DNA of 64,000 nucleotides from Filimonas lacunae (lineage in GTDB: Bacteria; Bacteroidota; Bacteroidia; Chitinophagales; Chitinophagaceae): contig NZ_AP017422.1 in NCBI RefSeq assembly GCF_002355595.1, positions 4,216,001 to 4,280,000 of the forward strand, written 5' to 3'. A program made the position numbers and the translations under genes. Position 1 is the stretch's first letter. Each line of letters starts with the position of its first letter. Of this stretch, positions 36,467-45,967 are shown piece after piece. Under the pieces are notes generated by a model. The model was not told the DNA's origin, ran no database searches, and was given only the letters and a program-made list of their open reading frames with translations.

Positions 36467-37744
36467 ATGGCTATTGACGTTTTATTAGGACTCCAATGGG
36501 GAGATGAAGGCAAAGGCAAAATAGTAGATGTGCTGAGTGCCGGCTATGATATGGTGGCCCGTTTTCAGGGTGGCCCTAATGCAGGGCATACACTGGAGTT
36601 TGAGGGAAAGAAGTTTGTACTCAACACCATCCCTTCCGGCATCTTCTTCCCCAACACCATCAATGTAATAGGAAATGGCGTAGTGATTGATCCTGTAGCT
36701 CTGCAACAGGAACTTACCAGGCTACGCGAAGCAGGCCACGACCTGCTGGCCAAAAAGAACCTGGTGATAGCCCGGAAAGCACACATGATCCTGCCTACCC
36801 ACCAGCTGCTGGATATGGCAGCCGAAAAAAAGATGGGCGACCGCAAAATAGGTTCTACATTAAAAGGCATTGGCCCCGCCTATACGGATAAAACAGGCCG
36901 TAATGGTTTGCGTATTGGCGATATACATTTGCCCGATTTTACACAACGTTATCAGCAACTGGTTCAAAGACATACTTCCCTGCTACAGGCTTTGTATGGA
37001 GAGGTTACCGATTTTAGTGAAAGAGAACAAGCGTTTTTTGAAGCGGTGGAACTGATAAAGCAGTTTCCATTGATAGATGCCGAACACCTGGTGAACAACT
37101 ATCTGAAACAGGGCAAAAAGATACTGGCAGAAGGCGCACAAGGCACCATGCTGGATGTTGATTTTGGCTCTTACCCTTACGTCACCTCTTCCAATACCAC
37201 CACAGCAGGCGCCTGTACCGGCTTAGGTGTGTCGCCACATAGTATAGGACAGGTAATAGGCATTGCAAAAGCTTATAGCACACGTGTGGGAGAAGGCCCC
37301 TTCCCTACGGAGCTGATGAATGAAACCGGTGAGGAGCTACGCCGTAAAGGCCGGGAGTTTGGTGCTGTAAGCGGACGACCACGCCGTACAGGCTGGATTG
37401 ACTTGCCAGCGCTGAAATATGCTATCCAACTCAACGGTGTAACCCAACTGGTTCTAACGAAGGCTGATGTACTTAGTGGACTAGACAAAATATATGCCTG
37501 TACCCACTACCGGCATAATGGTTCCCTTATTGATTATATGCCTTACGAAATCATCACCACAAAAGCTACCCCTGTTTTACAAGAACTGGAAGGCTGGCAG
37601 GAAGAACTGACAGCGGCTACCCAACTGGAGCAGTTGCCTAAGGCTTTATTACAGTACATCCATTTTCTGGAAAGAGAACTGAATGTCTCTGTTACTTATA
37701 TATCAACAGGCCCCAACCGAAAGCAGACCATTCGAAAACAGTAA
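36467..37744 (+). CDS. purA: Adenylosuccinate synthetase
   Basis: 425 residues, standard length. The GTP-binding QWGDEGKGK (10-18) with catalytic Asp13, the NAGHT motif with His41, GIGPAYTDKTGRNGLRIGD near 138 and GRPRRTGWIDLPAL near 305 are all present. It converts IMP, aspartate and GTP to adenylosuccinate, the first committed step to AMP. It follows the Crp/Fnr gene by 94 bp and has its own terminator. Confidence 0.97.
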   Translation: MAIDVLLGLQWGDEGKGKIVDVLSAGYDMVARFQGGPNAGHTLEFEGKKFVLNTIPSGIFFPNTINVIGNGVVIDPVALQQELTRLREAGHDLLAKKNLVIARKAHMILPTHQLLDMAAEKKMGDRKIGSTLKGIGPAYTDKTGRNGLRIGDIHLPDFTQRYQQLVQRHTSLLQALYGEVTDFSEREQAFFEAVELIKQFPLIDAEHLVNNYLKQGKKILAEGAQGTMLDVDFGSYPYVTSSNTTTAGACTGLGVSPHSIGQVIGIAKAYSTRVGEGPFPTELMNETGEELRRKGREFGAVSGRPRRTGWIDLPALKYAIQLNGVTQLVLTKADVLSGLDKIYACTHYRHNGSLIDYMPYEIITTKATPVLQELEGWQEELTAATQLEQLPKALLQYIHFLERELNVSVTYISTGPNRKQTIRKQ

Positions 37745-37760
37745 GCAGTGATCAAAACTC

Positions 37761-37815
37761 AAAGGGGCCAGCTTCCTACTATTGAAGCTACCCCCTTTGC
37801 TTATTTTATTTTTCA
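37761..37815 (+). terminator. Terminator of purA
   Basis: Stem AAAGGGG-CC-AGCTTC / GAAGCT-AC-CCCCTTT with an 8-nt loop and a small internal loop, followed by a T-rich tract (TTATTTTATTTTT). Confidence 0.75.
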
Positions 37816-37894
37816 AACCCCTCATTCAAAAGAATAGAAATCGCAATGCCTATTGAGTCAGCACTATCTTGTGTAAAAAAAGCGAGTGAACTTA

Positions 37895-38092
37895 TTAGGA
37901 CTGTTCACTCCCCTGCATTTTTTTAAAATAGAGCCTTTCTTTTTCCCTACCCAATACCAGTCGTAAATGGTATTTACGGCCATAGCGGGTGGCTCCGTTA
38001 TTATAGCGGGATGCTCCCCGCATCCACTTAAGGCTTACCATTACCTCTTCGCCCATCAGTCTAAACCTGATATCATCTTTATGTATGTCCAT
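37895..38092 (-). CDS. Small basic protein of unknown function
   Basis: 65 residues, rich in Arg and Lys (RYNNGATRYGRKYHLRLVLG), no signal peptide or membrane segment and no recognised domain. Support for a real gene: ATG start, a good promoter about 45-75 bp upstream on the same strand, and no larger gene overlapping it. It could be a nucleic-acid-binding protein, but nothing shows this. It converges on purA and diverges from the second susC. Confidence 0.5.
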   Translation of the reverse strand: MDIHKDDIRFRLMGEEVMVSLKWMRGASRYNNGATRYGRKYHLRLVLGREKERLYFKKMQGSEQS

Positions 38093-38135
38093 GCTTTTTT
38101 ATTTAAAAAGTTTAGGGGTCTATTATATAACATCA

Positions 38136-38166
38136 CAAAAATATAGATGTTACAACCATAAACCAA
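38136..38166 (-). promoter_or_regulatory. Candidate promoter of the 65-residue ORF
   Basis: On the minus strand TTG (38166-38164) and TATTTTTG (38143-38136) are separated by 20 bp, the Bacteroidota geometry, giving a leader of roughly 40 nt. Confidence 0.5.
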
Positions 38167-38373
38167 CACATCTTCTACTAATCAACTACTTTCAAAACGC
38201 AAGCACTCCTGTTTTTACACAGCAGCACTAATATCAGGAAATAAATAAAATAATATTTTTTTTAAATTATTTTATTTACTAAAAACATTTATTAAGTTTA
38301 TCCTATAACCGACACTGCATACAAATTAACTGCTTCGATTTTCCTGCCATATTCACTATTGATACTATAACAC

Positions 38374-38396
38374 GTATAAGATCCTGAATCTTATAC
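38374..38396. promoter_or_regulatory. Perfect 9-bp dyad GTATAAGAT-CCTGA-ATCTTATAC
   Basis: Perfect inverted repeat with a 5-nt centre, 155 bp upstream of the second susC start. It could be an operator or a leader hairpin; there is no T-run, so not a terminator. Confidence 0.5.
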
Positions 38397-38551
38397 TGTA
38401 ATGCACATACTAAAGCACATGAGAAAACAGCGGCTTATTACATACGCCACCTGTGAGGCCATTTTATGCTCACAACCAACAACTACTGCACATCCGCTGT
38501 CAGGACATGCACTCATTTTCATTATTCCTGATATATTAAAACTGCACAATC

Positions 38552-41500
38552 ATGAGAACAAGGTTCATTTCGTGCCTGGTGGCACTATTCGGGCTATACC
38601 TTTATGCCCTTGCACAGAATACTATTAAGGTAACTGGTACTGTTACTGACGACAAAGGAGCTGCAATACCTGCAGCCAGCATCCAGATAAAAGGCGTGAA
38701 AGGAGGCACTGCTACCGGCAACGACGGCTCATTCAGCATTAGCGCTAAACCAGGCGCCACCATTATCATTTCGGCTGTTGGCTTTGAGAACAAACAGGTA
38801 AGCGCCACTGCTTCATTAGGATCTATATCGCTGGTATCAGACACTAAAACACTGGGTGAAATAGTAGTAACTGGTATTGGTGTGGCCACCAGTAAAAAGA
38901 AGCTGGGCATATCAGTAGAAACGGTATCCTCAGACAAGCTACCGCAAATACCTACCAACTCTTTAGACCAGGCTTTGGTAGGTAAGATAGCCGGTGCACA
39001 GATCTCTTCTACAACCGGTACACCCGGCGCACCAGCCAGTATTTTGTTACGTGGTATTAACACCATTCAGAATGGTACAAAGCCGCTGATATTACTGGAT
39101 GGCATACAGGTAAACTCTACCGACCTGAATACCCTGGACGCGAGTGCCATTGACCGCGTGGAAGTAGTACAGGGCGCAGGTGCAGCCACCATCTATGGAG
39201 CGCAGGGCGCCAACGGTGTAATTCAACTGTTTAGTAAAAAGGGGAAAAAAGGTATTCTTACCATTGATGTAAATAACAGCGTTAGCTTTGATGCTTACAT
39301 TAACAAAGGCAAAGTTCATAAAGCTACCAAACATAGCTTTAAAACAGATGCCTCCGGCAATGTAATAGATAATGCGGGCAACATTGTAGAACTGGATGAA
39401 AACGGCGTATACCAGGGGGTTACCTGGGCTTATGCAGCAGGCAGCTATGCACATGCGATGGCCAACCCGTTGAACGTTTATAATAAATCGTATGATCATA
39501 ACCTGAAATATTACGATCACTTCAAGCAGCTTTTTGCCAACGCCAATTCCATCAACAACAATGTGATCATTACGGGTGGTGGTGATAAAGTAGACTATTC
39601 TTTTGGTATGTCACACAGCCATCAAACCAGCGCTATAACGCAAAATGGTTTTGTTGACCGCACCAACCTCTCTTCTAACATTGGTATAGAACTTTTCAAA
39701 GGATTTAAATTACGCTCTATTACACAACTGATCTATACCCGCAACACACTGCACCCAGGTTATGGCACAGGTAACAGCAACATCTTTAACGTGATGAACG
39801 TGGCGCCGTTTGTGGACCTGACTAAAAAGCTGGATGACGGCAACTATCCTTATGCCTACTATCCTGACAATGCCGTTACCAGTGTAAACGGATATAACCC
39901 TTTTTATGACTTTCAATATACCCAAAGCAGGGATAACAAAATAGACATTGTTCAAAACCTGCAGGCCAACTATGTAGTGAATAAGTTTCTGGAACTGGAT
40001 GCTAAATATGGCGTGAACTATACGGTACAGGACATTAACTATATTTACAAGAACCAGACAGGAAATATTAACTCCAACTATGAAAGTTCATGGGCAGGCT
40101 ACTATAACGGTAGCGACAATACCGGTGAGATTGACAATTTCAACTACAGAGACCTGTTTCAGAACTTCCTGGCCACTGCTTACATACGAACAGATTTCAG
40201 AAAAGACTTTGGCTGGAACGTTCCTATCACTACCAGTACACAGTTAACCTTTGACCACCGCAGAACACGTTCTACCGAATACATCACCTATGGCTATAGC
40301 CTTCCTACCTATGAAAAATACAATATGGGATCCACTGCTTCGCAGCAGGTAGTATCCGATCTTACCACGCCTTTCATTACATACGGTTACCTGATTAACC
40401 AAAAAGTAGACATCGGCGACTATGGTGGATTTTCGGGCGGTGTAAGGAGAGACTATTCCAGTGCTTTTGGTCAAGGTTCCAAACTATTCACTTTCCCGCG
40501 TGGTGATGCTTATGTGCGCTTATCATCTTTTAACTTCTGGCAAAATGGCGGTATCAAAAACACTATTTCCGAATTTAAGCTGCGTGGTGCCTATGGCAAG
40601 GCAGGTATTCAACCACAGCCTTTTGACAGATATGTAACCCTGAGCACCACTAACATAGGAAACGGCCTCGCATTCTATTTACCAACGGCACAAAAAAACC
40701 CCAACCTGGATGTGGAAGTATCTACAGAGCTGGAATTGGGTACAGACGTTGCTATTAAAGGACTTGCCGGCAGATGGCTGAACCAGGTGAACGTAAGCGC
40801 TACTTACTGGAAAAGAAAAACAGATAATGCCATTTACAATGTAAGTGCCGCCCCTTCTACCGGTGCCAATACCGTAAAAGACAACGCTATTACTTTAGTC
40901 TCACATGGCTTGCAGGCTTCTTTAAATGTAACTGCATTTGAATCAAGAAACTTTACCTGGAACTTCACCACCAACTTTAATAAGCAGGTTTCAAAAGTAG
41001 ATGCTATTAAAGGTGGCGACATTATACTTACTACCAGCGCCGGCGCTACCAGCCTGGTGTTAACACCAGGTCAGAATATAGGCCAGATCTATGGCTATAA
41101 AGCGATCAGAAGCCTGGATGAAAAAAGATTGAATGGAACATCTTACCTCGCTAAGGAAGATTATGGCAAATACGGTTTTGTAGATGGCATGTTAGTAGAC
41201 ACCACCACCAAAGCGATCCAGTTTACCAACGACAAGTTTTCTTTAGGCAACACGACTCCTAAATTCAACATGTCATTCATCAACAGCTTTACCTATAAAA
41301 ATTTCCTGACTTTTTCATTCCAGTTTGACTGGATTTACGGCGCACACCTGTATAACCAAACCAAAGAATGGATGTACAGGGATGGTATTCATGGCGACTT
41401 TGACAAGCCTATTACCATTAACGGCCAAACACAAGCCTATACAGCTTTTTACAGAAGCGCCTATGCCGCCTATTTTGGCGATTTGAACGGTGCTGCACGT

Positions 41501-41779
41501 AACGGTACTAAGGACTACTACTTTGAAGGCTCTTCTTTTTTACGACTGAGAAACATTGCTCTTGGCTTTGATCTTGCCCAGGTGTTTCCTATCAAAACGT
41601 TCAGAAAATTACAACTGGTGTTATCTGGCAGGAACCTGTTGACTGTTACCAAATACAGTGGCTTCGATCCTGAGATCAACTCTTCTTCCAGTACTAATTC
41701 GGCATGGGACAGGGGGATAGATCATAACTCTATGCCTAACGTAAGATCGTACCAGGTTGCCTTAAACATCGGGTTCTAA
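38552..41779 (+). CDS. SusC/RagA TonB-dependent transporter (second, no STN domain)
   Basis: 1075 residues. Signal peptide (about 1-22, ending YALAQ), carboxypeptidase-D-like domain (about 25-100), plug with LGEIVVTGIGVATSKKKLG, LLRGINTIQNGTKPLILLDG and GAGAATIYGAQGANGVI, then a barrel ending VALNIGF. Unlike the first SusC it lacks the N-terminal STN domain, and no FecR or sigma gene is near, so it is controlled differently. No CAZyme, peptidase or sulfatase is adjacent, so the substrate cannot be inferred. Confidence 0.95.
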   Translation: MRTRFISCLVALFGLYLYALAQNTIKVTGTVTDDKGAAIPAASIQIKGVKGGTATGNDGSFSISAKPGATIIISAVGFENKQVSATASLGSISLVSDTKTLGEIVVTGIGVATSKKKLGISVETVSSDKLPQIPTNSLDQALVGKIAGAQISSTTGTPGAPASILLRGINTIQNGTKPLILLDGIQVNSTDLNTLDASAIDRVEVVQGAGAATIYGAQGANGVIQLFSKKGKKGILTIDVNNSVSFDAYINKGKVHKATKHSFKTDASGNVIDNAGNIVELDENGVYQGVTWAYAAGSYAHAMANPLNVYNKSYDHNLKYYDHFKQLFANANSINNNVIITGGGDKVDYSFGMSHSHQTSAITQNGFVDRTNLSSNIGIELFKGFKLRSITQLIYTRNTLHPGYGTGNSNIFNVMNVAPFVDLTKKLDDGNYPYAYYPDNAVTSVNGYNPFYDFQYTQSRDNKIDIVQNLQANYVVNKFLELDAKYGVNYTVQDINYIYKNQTGNINSNYESSWAGYYNGSDNTGEIDNFNYRDLFQNFLATAYIRTDFRKDFGWNVPITTSTQLTFDHRRTRSTEYITYGYSLPTYEKYNMGSTASQQVVSDLTTPFITYGYLINQKVDIGDYGGFSGGVRRDYSSAFGQGSKLFTFPRGDAYVRLSSFNFWQNGGIKNTISEFKLRGAYGKAGIQPQPFDRYVTLSTTNIGNGLAFYLPTAQKNPNLDVEVSTELELGTDVAIKGLAGRWLNQVNVSATYWKRKTDNAIYNVSAAPSTGANTVKDNAITLVSHGLQASLNVTAFESRNFTWNFTTNFNKQVSKVDAIKGGDIILTTSAGATSLVLTPGQNIGQIYGYKAIRSLDEKRLNGTSYLAKEDYGKYGFVDGMLVDTTTKAIQFTNDKFSLGNTTPKFNMSFINSFTYKNFLTFSFQFDWIYGAHLYNQTKEWMYRDGIHGDFDKPITINGQTQAYTAFYRSAYAAYFGDLNGAARNGTKDYYFEGSSFLRLRNIALGFDLAQVFPIKTFRKLQLVLSGRNLLTVTKYSGFDPEINSSSSTNSAWDRGIDHNSMPNVRSYQVALNIGF

Positions 41780-41804
41780 TTTTCTAACAGTCAAAAACAA
41801 CAAT

Positions 41805-43439
41805 ATGAAACCGTATAAATATCTTTTTGTACTTCTGGCTTCGGGCGCTATTGCAGCAGGCACTTCCTGTAAAAAACAGTTGAATATAGAAAATCCCAAC
41901 AATCCCACTCTGGGCGATGCACAAACAGAAAGCGGCATTACCCTGCTGGCTAAAGGGGCGATATACCAGAATGGTTTTAATGGCGTATCGCTTAGCGGAC
42001 TTAACTGGTTAGGCAGCAGCTTTTTCTCGCTGTGTTATGGCTACCAGGAGTTACTGGCGGATAATATTGCCGCTACCGCCAGTAACCAAAGCATTAATAC
42101 CATTAACTTACCTGCCTATGTGCAACTGGACGATAACACTAAAATTACCAATACCTCCAACCAACGCACCCTGCTGCGCACCTCCAACGCCAGAAGCGCG
42201 CGCCCTTCTAACGCGTTTTATTACGAATGGGGTTATATGTACAGCCTGAACAATGCCTGTAATAACCTGCTCACCGTAATACCCAATGTTACTTTTTCAG
42301 GTGATGCTGCCACCAAAAGCAATACGCTGAAAGCATGGGCTTACTGGTGGAAAGGATATGCCTATTCCCGCATTGGCTCACTGTACTATGCTGGTCTTAT
42401 CAACAACACCGCCCTGCTTACCAATAATCACTATGTAGTGCATGACAGCATTGTTGCAGAGGCCAACAGAAACCTAGATGCGGCCGCTACAATTCTATCA
42501 GGCATTAGCAACACTGATGATTATGAAGCTTTGTTAACACAGCTGATTCCGGAGTTTACCATAGCTGATCACGGCGGCGTATTAACACCCACCATGTGGC
42601 TACACAACATAAATACACTGAAAGCAAGAAACCTGATCACCAATAAAGAAGTAAGCGCTATGACCAGTGCTGACTGGAATACCCTTCTTACCCTTACCAG
42701 CAATGGCATAGAAGAAGGCGACTATGTGTTTACCGCACGTACCACCAGCACCAATGGCTTTATGAGTGCCTCGAGTGGCTCTGCTACCGCTATGAGCACC
42801 GGCCCTTCTAAAACCTTTACCATCAGTGAACGCCTGATACAGGAATATAAAACCGGCGACCAAAGGTTAAGTAATAACTATGTGCAACGCAGCACCCCGG
42901 TGCTCAACCAGGTAGGTGGTTTTACCTTCAGCACACGCTGGTACTTAAAAGATGCAGGCAATGGTATTTCGGGTACGGTTACTTTAAGCGACCTTACCCC
43001 AGGCAACTTTGAACTGTACATTAACGGCAGCTATGAAGAAAATGCCTTAACAAGGGCAGAAGCGCTGATATACACAGGCAGCATTGAACAAGGGCTAGCC
43101 CTGATTGATGCCGTAAGAGCCTACCAGGGCGCAGATTTGCCCGCTGTAGCCGGAACCGGTTTAAGCCTGGACGCCGCTAAGGAAGAGCTGCGCCGGGAAA
43201 GACGCGTAGCCCTGGTGTTCAGAGGCACGGCCTTTTATGATGCCAGAAGATGGGGCGTGATTAAAGACGTGTCTGCAGGAGGCGGCCGTAGTAATGCCGT
43301 TGTATTAACCTCTGCCGGTGTACTCAACACCCACGCCATTATCAACTATAACTTTCTTAGTTATTGGGATGTGCCTGCCGATGAAACAGAATTAAATGCA
43401 CCTGACGCAACCAGCGCAGCCGTTACTAATCCTAATTAA
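41805..43439 (+). CDS. SusD/RagB family lipoprotein (second)
   Basis: 544 residues, lipobox AAGTSC (Cys22) followed by KKQLNIENPNNPTL, a SusD-like start. The C-terminal third has the family's EELRRERRVALVFRGTAFYDARRWG segment near 465-485. It follows susC by 25 bp and ends the two-gene operon before a hairpin. It is the capping and ligand-binding partner of the adjacent SusC. Confidence 0.93.
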   Translation: MKPYKYLFVLLASGAIAAGTSCKKQLNIENPNNPTLGDAQTESGITLLAKGAIYQNGFNGVSLSGLNWLGSSFFSLCYGYQELLADNIAATASNQSINTINLPAYVQLDDNTKITNTSNQRTLLRTSNARSARPSNAFYYEWGYMYSLNNACNNLLTVIPNVTFSGDAATKSNTLKAWAYWWKGYAYSRIGSLYYAGLINNTALLTNNHYVVHDSIVAEANRNLDAAATILSGISNTDDYEALLTQLIPEFTIADHGGVLTPTMWLHNINTLKARNLITNKEVSAMTSADWNTLLTLTSNGIEEGDYVFTARTTSTNGFMSASSGSATAMSTGPSKTFTISERLIQEYKTGDQRLSNNYVQRSTPVLNQVGGFTFSTRWYLKDAGNGISGTVTLSDLTPGNFELYINGSYEENALTRAEALIYTGSIEQGLALIDAVRAYQGADLPAVAGTGLSLDAAKEELRRERRVALVFRGTAFYDARRWGVIKDVSAGGGRSNAVVLTSAGVLNTHAIINYNFLSYWDVPADETELNAPDATSAAVTNPN

Positions 43440-43481
43440 AACATCTTGCTTCGCCGGCTTTTCTCATGTGCCGGGAAGTGC

Positions 43482-43503
43482 GGGCTGCCTGTTCAGGCAG
43501 CCC
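43482..43503 (+). terminator. Terminator after the second SusCD pair
   Basis: GGGCTGCCTG / CAGGCAGCCC perfect inverted repeat followed by TATTTTATT. It lies at the convergent junction, 5 bp from the stop of the LytTR regulator gene. Confidence 0.7.
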
Positions 43504-43507
43504 TATT

Positions 43508-44272
43508 TTATTCGCCACCTTCCAGCCATTGCAAAAACTCAACCGCCTTTATTTTGCTTACCATCACCTCTTCCGGCGTATCTACTACCAGCTGCACCGC
43601 CAGTTTGCGCGAAAACAACCGTTCTACATTACTCACCGCCTGCCGGTTGATGAGAAACTGCCGGTTGGCCCGGTAAAACTGTTGCGGGTTTACCGATTTT
43701 TCCAGTTCATCCAGGCTGTTGGTAGTAAAATACTTTTGCTGCTGTAAGGTGCATAACTCTATCACTGTATTATCCAGGTAACAATAGGCGATGTCTTTTA
43801 TTTGAACAGGGATAATTTTTTCGCGCAGGTTTACCAGCAAGCTGGTTTTATAAGCCGGCTTTATTTGCTGTAGCGCCTGCTGCAAGGCATGTCCCGCCTT
43901 TTCTTGCTGAAACGATTGCTGCAAGGCCGTAAACTTGTCTAACGCCCCCTTTACCTTAGCTGCCGTAATAGGCTTTAACAGGTAACTGATAGCATTGGTG
44001 TCAAAAGCATTCATCAGGTATTCATCAAATGCCGTACAAAACACAATGGGACATTGCAAACGCACCTGCTGGTAAATATCAAAGCTTATCCCATCCGCCA
44101 GTTGAATATCAGAAAATATCAATTGCGGCTGTGTATGCGTTTGTAACCAGTGTACCGATTGCTCTACCGATTCCAGCATAGCCACCACTTCTATAGCTGG
44201 ATTGATGGCTATTAGTATATCGGCCAGCTGCCGGGCCAACCTCGATTCGTCTTCTATAATCAATACTTTCAT
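43508..44272 (-). CDS. LytTR family response regulator
   Basis: 254 residues. Receiver domain (1-120) with acidic residues EDE near 7-9 and phospho-acceptor Asp55 in FSDIQLADG; LytTR DNA-binding domain (about 145-250) with IPVQIKDIAYCYLDN and FYRANRQFLINRQAV. Its ATG overlaps the stop of the sensor kinase gene (ATGA), showing coupling. It is the last gene of an efflux operon and most likely controls that operon. Confidence 0.94.
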   Translation of the reverse strand: MKVLIIEDESRLARQLADILIAINPAIEVVAMLESVEQSVHWLQTHTQPQLIFSDIQLADGISFDIYQQVRLQCPIVFCTAFDEYLMNAFDTNAISYLLKPITAAKVKGALDKFTALQQSFQQEKAGHALQQALQQIKPAYKTSLLVNLREKIIPVQIKDIAYCYLDNTVIELCTLQQQKYFTTNSLDELEKSVNPQQFYRANRQFLINRQAVSNVERLFSRKLAVQLVVDTPEEVMVSKIKAVEFLQWLEGGE

Positions 44273-45270
44273 AGTAGTAAAGGCAATGTTACCTTAAACT
44301 GGTGATCGGATGTATGTTCTATCTGGATAGTAGCATTATACAATAACTGATAACGCTGTGCTATATTATTTAATCCAATACCGGAGGAGGATGCCACGGA
44401 TTGCTTCAGCTGCAGGTTATTAATCACCACTAATCCTTCCGCAGTGGTGTATATACGAATGTGCAAAGGCCGCGAACTGGCGGTAATATTATGCTTAACA
44501 GCATTTTCGATGAGTAGTTGCAGGGTAAGCGGCGGTATCTTGCAATCCCACACCTCCTGCCCCACTTCTATAGAAATGTCTATAGCATTTTCCAGCCGTG
44601 TTTTAATGATATAGAGGTACGACTGTAAAAACTCCAGTTCTTCTTTTAATGGCACCCAGTCGTGCTTTTGATGACTGAGCAGGTAACGGTATACATTGCT
44701 TAGTTGTTCTACAAAATCAATCACCTTTTGTTCCTTTGTAAGGGTAGTAAGTGTGTTTAAGGTGTTAAACATAAAATGCGGACTTAACTGCTCTTTCAGC
44801 AACACCATATTTGCCTGTAGTTGTGCCCGCTTTAATTGCTCCAGCTCCAACCTGCTCTGCTCATGCTCTTTCATCTTATGAATATGCAATACCAGGAAAG
44901 CATTCAACATATTAAATAACGTACCCCGTAACACAATAATTAAAAACTTACGGGTTTTGTCGAGAAGCGGGTTATGAAAAACAGTATGAAAATTGTGTAT
45001 GAAAGAATAGTCGAACACATAACAGAACGAAACACCCGTGATAAGCGGGATGAGAAAATACAATAGTTTGCCATATACCGGCTTTTTAAACCAGGCGGCG
45101 CGGATAAACCACTGATTAGCCATCCACGACAAACAGGCGAATGCAAAGTATGCCAGCGTATATTGCACAAACTCCCCCGTATTTCCTGTTATAAATATAC
45201 GGGGCAAATTCACCAACGCTGCTATCAGCAGGCTAACCGGTATCCCTATGGCGAGATTGTACTTCTTCAC
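44269..45270 (-). CDS. LytS/YehU-type sensor histidine kinase
   Basis: 333 residues from a GTG start 17 bp after the ATPase gene. Four predicted membrane helices (about 8-30, 38-58, 70-92, 108-132) are followed by the His_kinase domain with phospho-acceptor His165 in EQLSPHFMFNTLNTL and an ATPase lobe ending IGLNNIAQRYQLLY. No extracellular sensor domain is visible, so it may sense the membrane or the adjacent transporter. Partner of the overlapping LytTR regulator. Confidence 0.93.
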   Translation of the reverse strand: MKKYNLAIGIPVSLLIAALVNLPRIFITGNTGEFVQYTLAYFAFACLSWMANQWFIRAAWFKKPVYGKLLYFLIPLITGVSFCYVFDYSFIHNFHTVFHNPLLDKTRKFLIIVLRGTLFNMLNAFLVLHIHKMKEHEQSRLELEQLKRAQLQANMVLLKEQLSPHFMFNTLNTLTTLTKEQKVIDFVEQLSNVYRYLLSHQKHDWVPLKEELEFLQSYLYIIKTRLENAIDISIEVGQEVWDCKIPPLTLQLLIENAVKHNITASSRPLHIRIYTTAEGLVVINNLQLKQSVASSSGIGLNNIAQRYQLLYNATIQIEHTSDHQFKVTLPLLL

Positions 45271-45287
45271 TTCGTAAATATAACGGA

Positions 45288-45965
45288 CTACAGTATTTTT
45301 CCATCACTTAAATCAATAACCCGGTCGCTGTTACGGGCAAAATCTTCATCGTGCGTAACGGCAATGATCGTTTGTCCCTGCTCGCGCGTAAGCTGTTTAA
45401 ATATATCAAATACCACCTGTGTGTTCTTTGAATCGAGGTTGCCGGTAGGCTCATCCCCCATAATAATGGATGGATCGTTAATCAAGGCCCGCGCTATGGC
45501 CACCCGCTGCTGTTGCCCGCCCGATAATTTACCAGCCATTTTAAGGGCCTGATCTTTCAGGCCCAGCAATTCCAAATTAGCATAGGCTTTAGACTCTATT
45601 TCCTGCCTGCTTTTTTTGTTCAGCTTTAATGCCGGCAGCATTACATTTTCCAGCACCGAAAAATCGGTAAGCAGGTAATGAAACTGGAACACAAAACCAA
45701 TATGCTCGTTGCGAAAAGCCGCCAGCTGATTTTGTGTGCAGCCGGTAAGTTTTTCACCGTTAATAATCAACTGCCCCTGGTAATCGGTGTCCATAGTAGA
45801 CAACACATACAACAAGGTGGATTTACCAGAACCCGACTTACCGGTAAGCGATAAAAATTCCCCTTTCTTCACCTCGAAGCTGATGTCTTTTAACACCTGA
45901 AACTTTTCGGGCTGGGTAAAGTACTTGACTATATGTTGTGCCTGTAAGGCGGTTTCACTACTCAT
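45288..45965 (-). CDS. ABC transporter ATP-binding protein (MacB/LolD type)
   Basis: 225 residues. Walker A GKSGSGKST (42-50), signature LSGGQQQR (147-154), Walker B plus D-loop IIMGDEPTGNLD (to 178) and the switch His in ITVTHDEDFA. It energises the FtsX-type permease encoded 2 bp upstream. With the adaptor and TolC genes it forms a tripartite MacAB-TolC-like machine that moves substrates from the periplasm or inner membrane outward. Confidence 0.95.
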   Translation of the reverse strand: MSSETALQAQHIVKYFTQPEKFQVLKDISFEVKKGEFLSLTGKSGSGKSTLLYVLSTMDTDYQGQLIINGEKLTGCTQNQLAAFRNEHIGFVFQFHYLLTDFSVLENVMLPALKLNKKSRQEIESKAYANLELLGLKDQALKMAGKLSGGQQQRVAIARALINDPSIIMGDEPTGNLDSKNTQVVFDIFKQLTREQGQTIIAVTHDEDFARNSDRVIDLSDGKIL

Positions 45966-45967
45966 GA

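Larger units (their letters stand above)
38093..38551. other. Divergent intergenic region upstream of the second susC
   Basis: AT-rich. It holds the minus-strand promoter of the small ORF, an AT-only 12-bp inverted repeat (38243-38254 with 38266-38277, 11-nt loop) and a separate 9-bp dyad at 38374-38396. No clear TAnnTTTG box was found for the plus-strand SusCD pair. A plus-strand frame at 38401-38628 runs into susC and is not gene-like. Confidence 0.5.

Noticed and set aside
38401-38628. 75-codon plus-strand ORF before the second susC
   Set aside because: Runs out of frame into the susC signal peptide and has non-protein-like composition.
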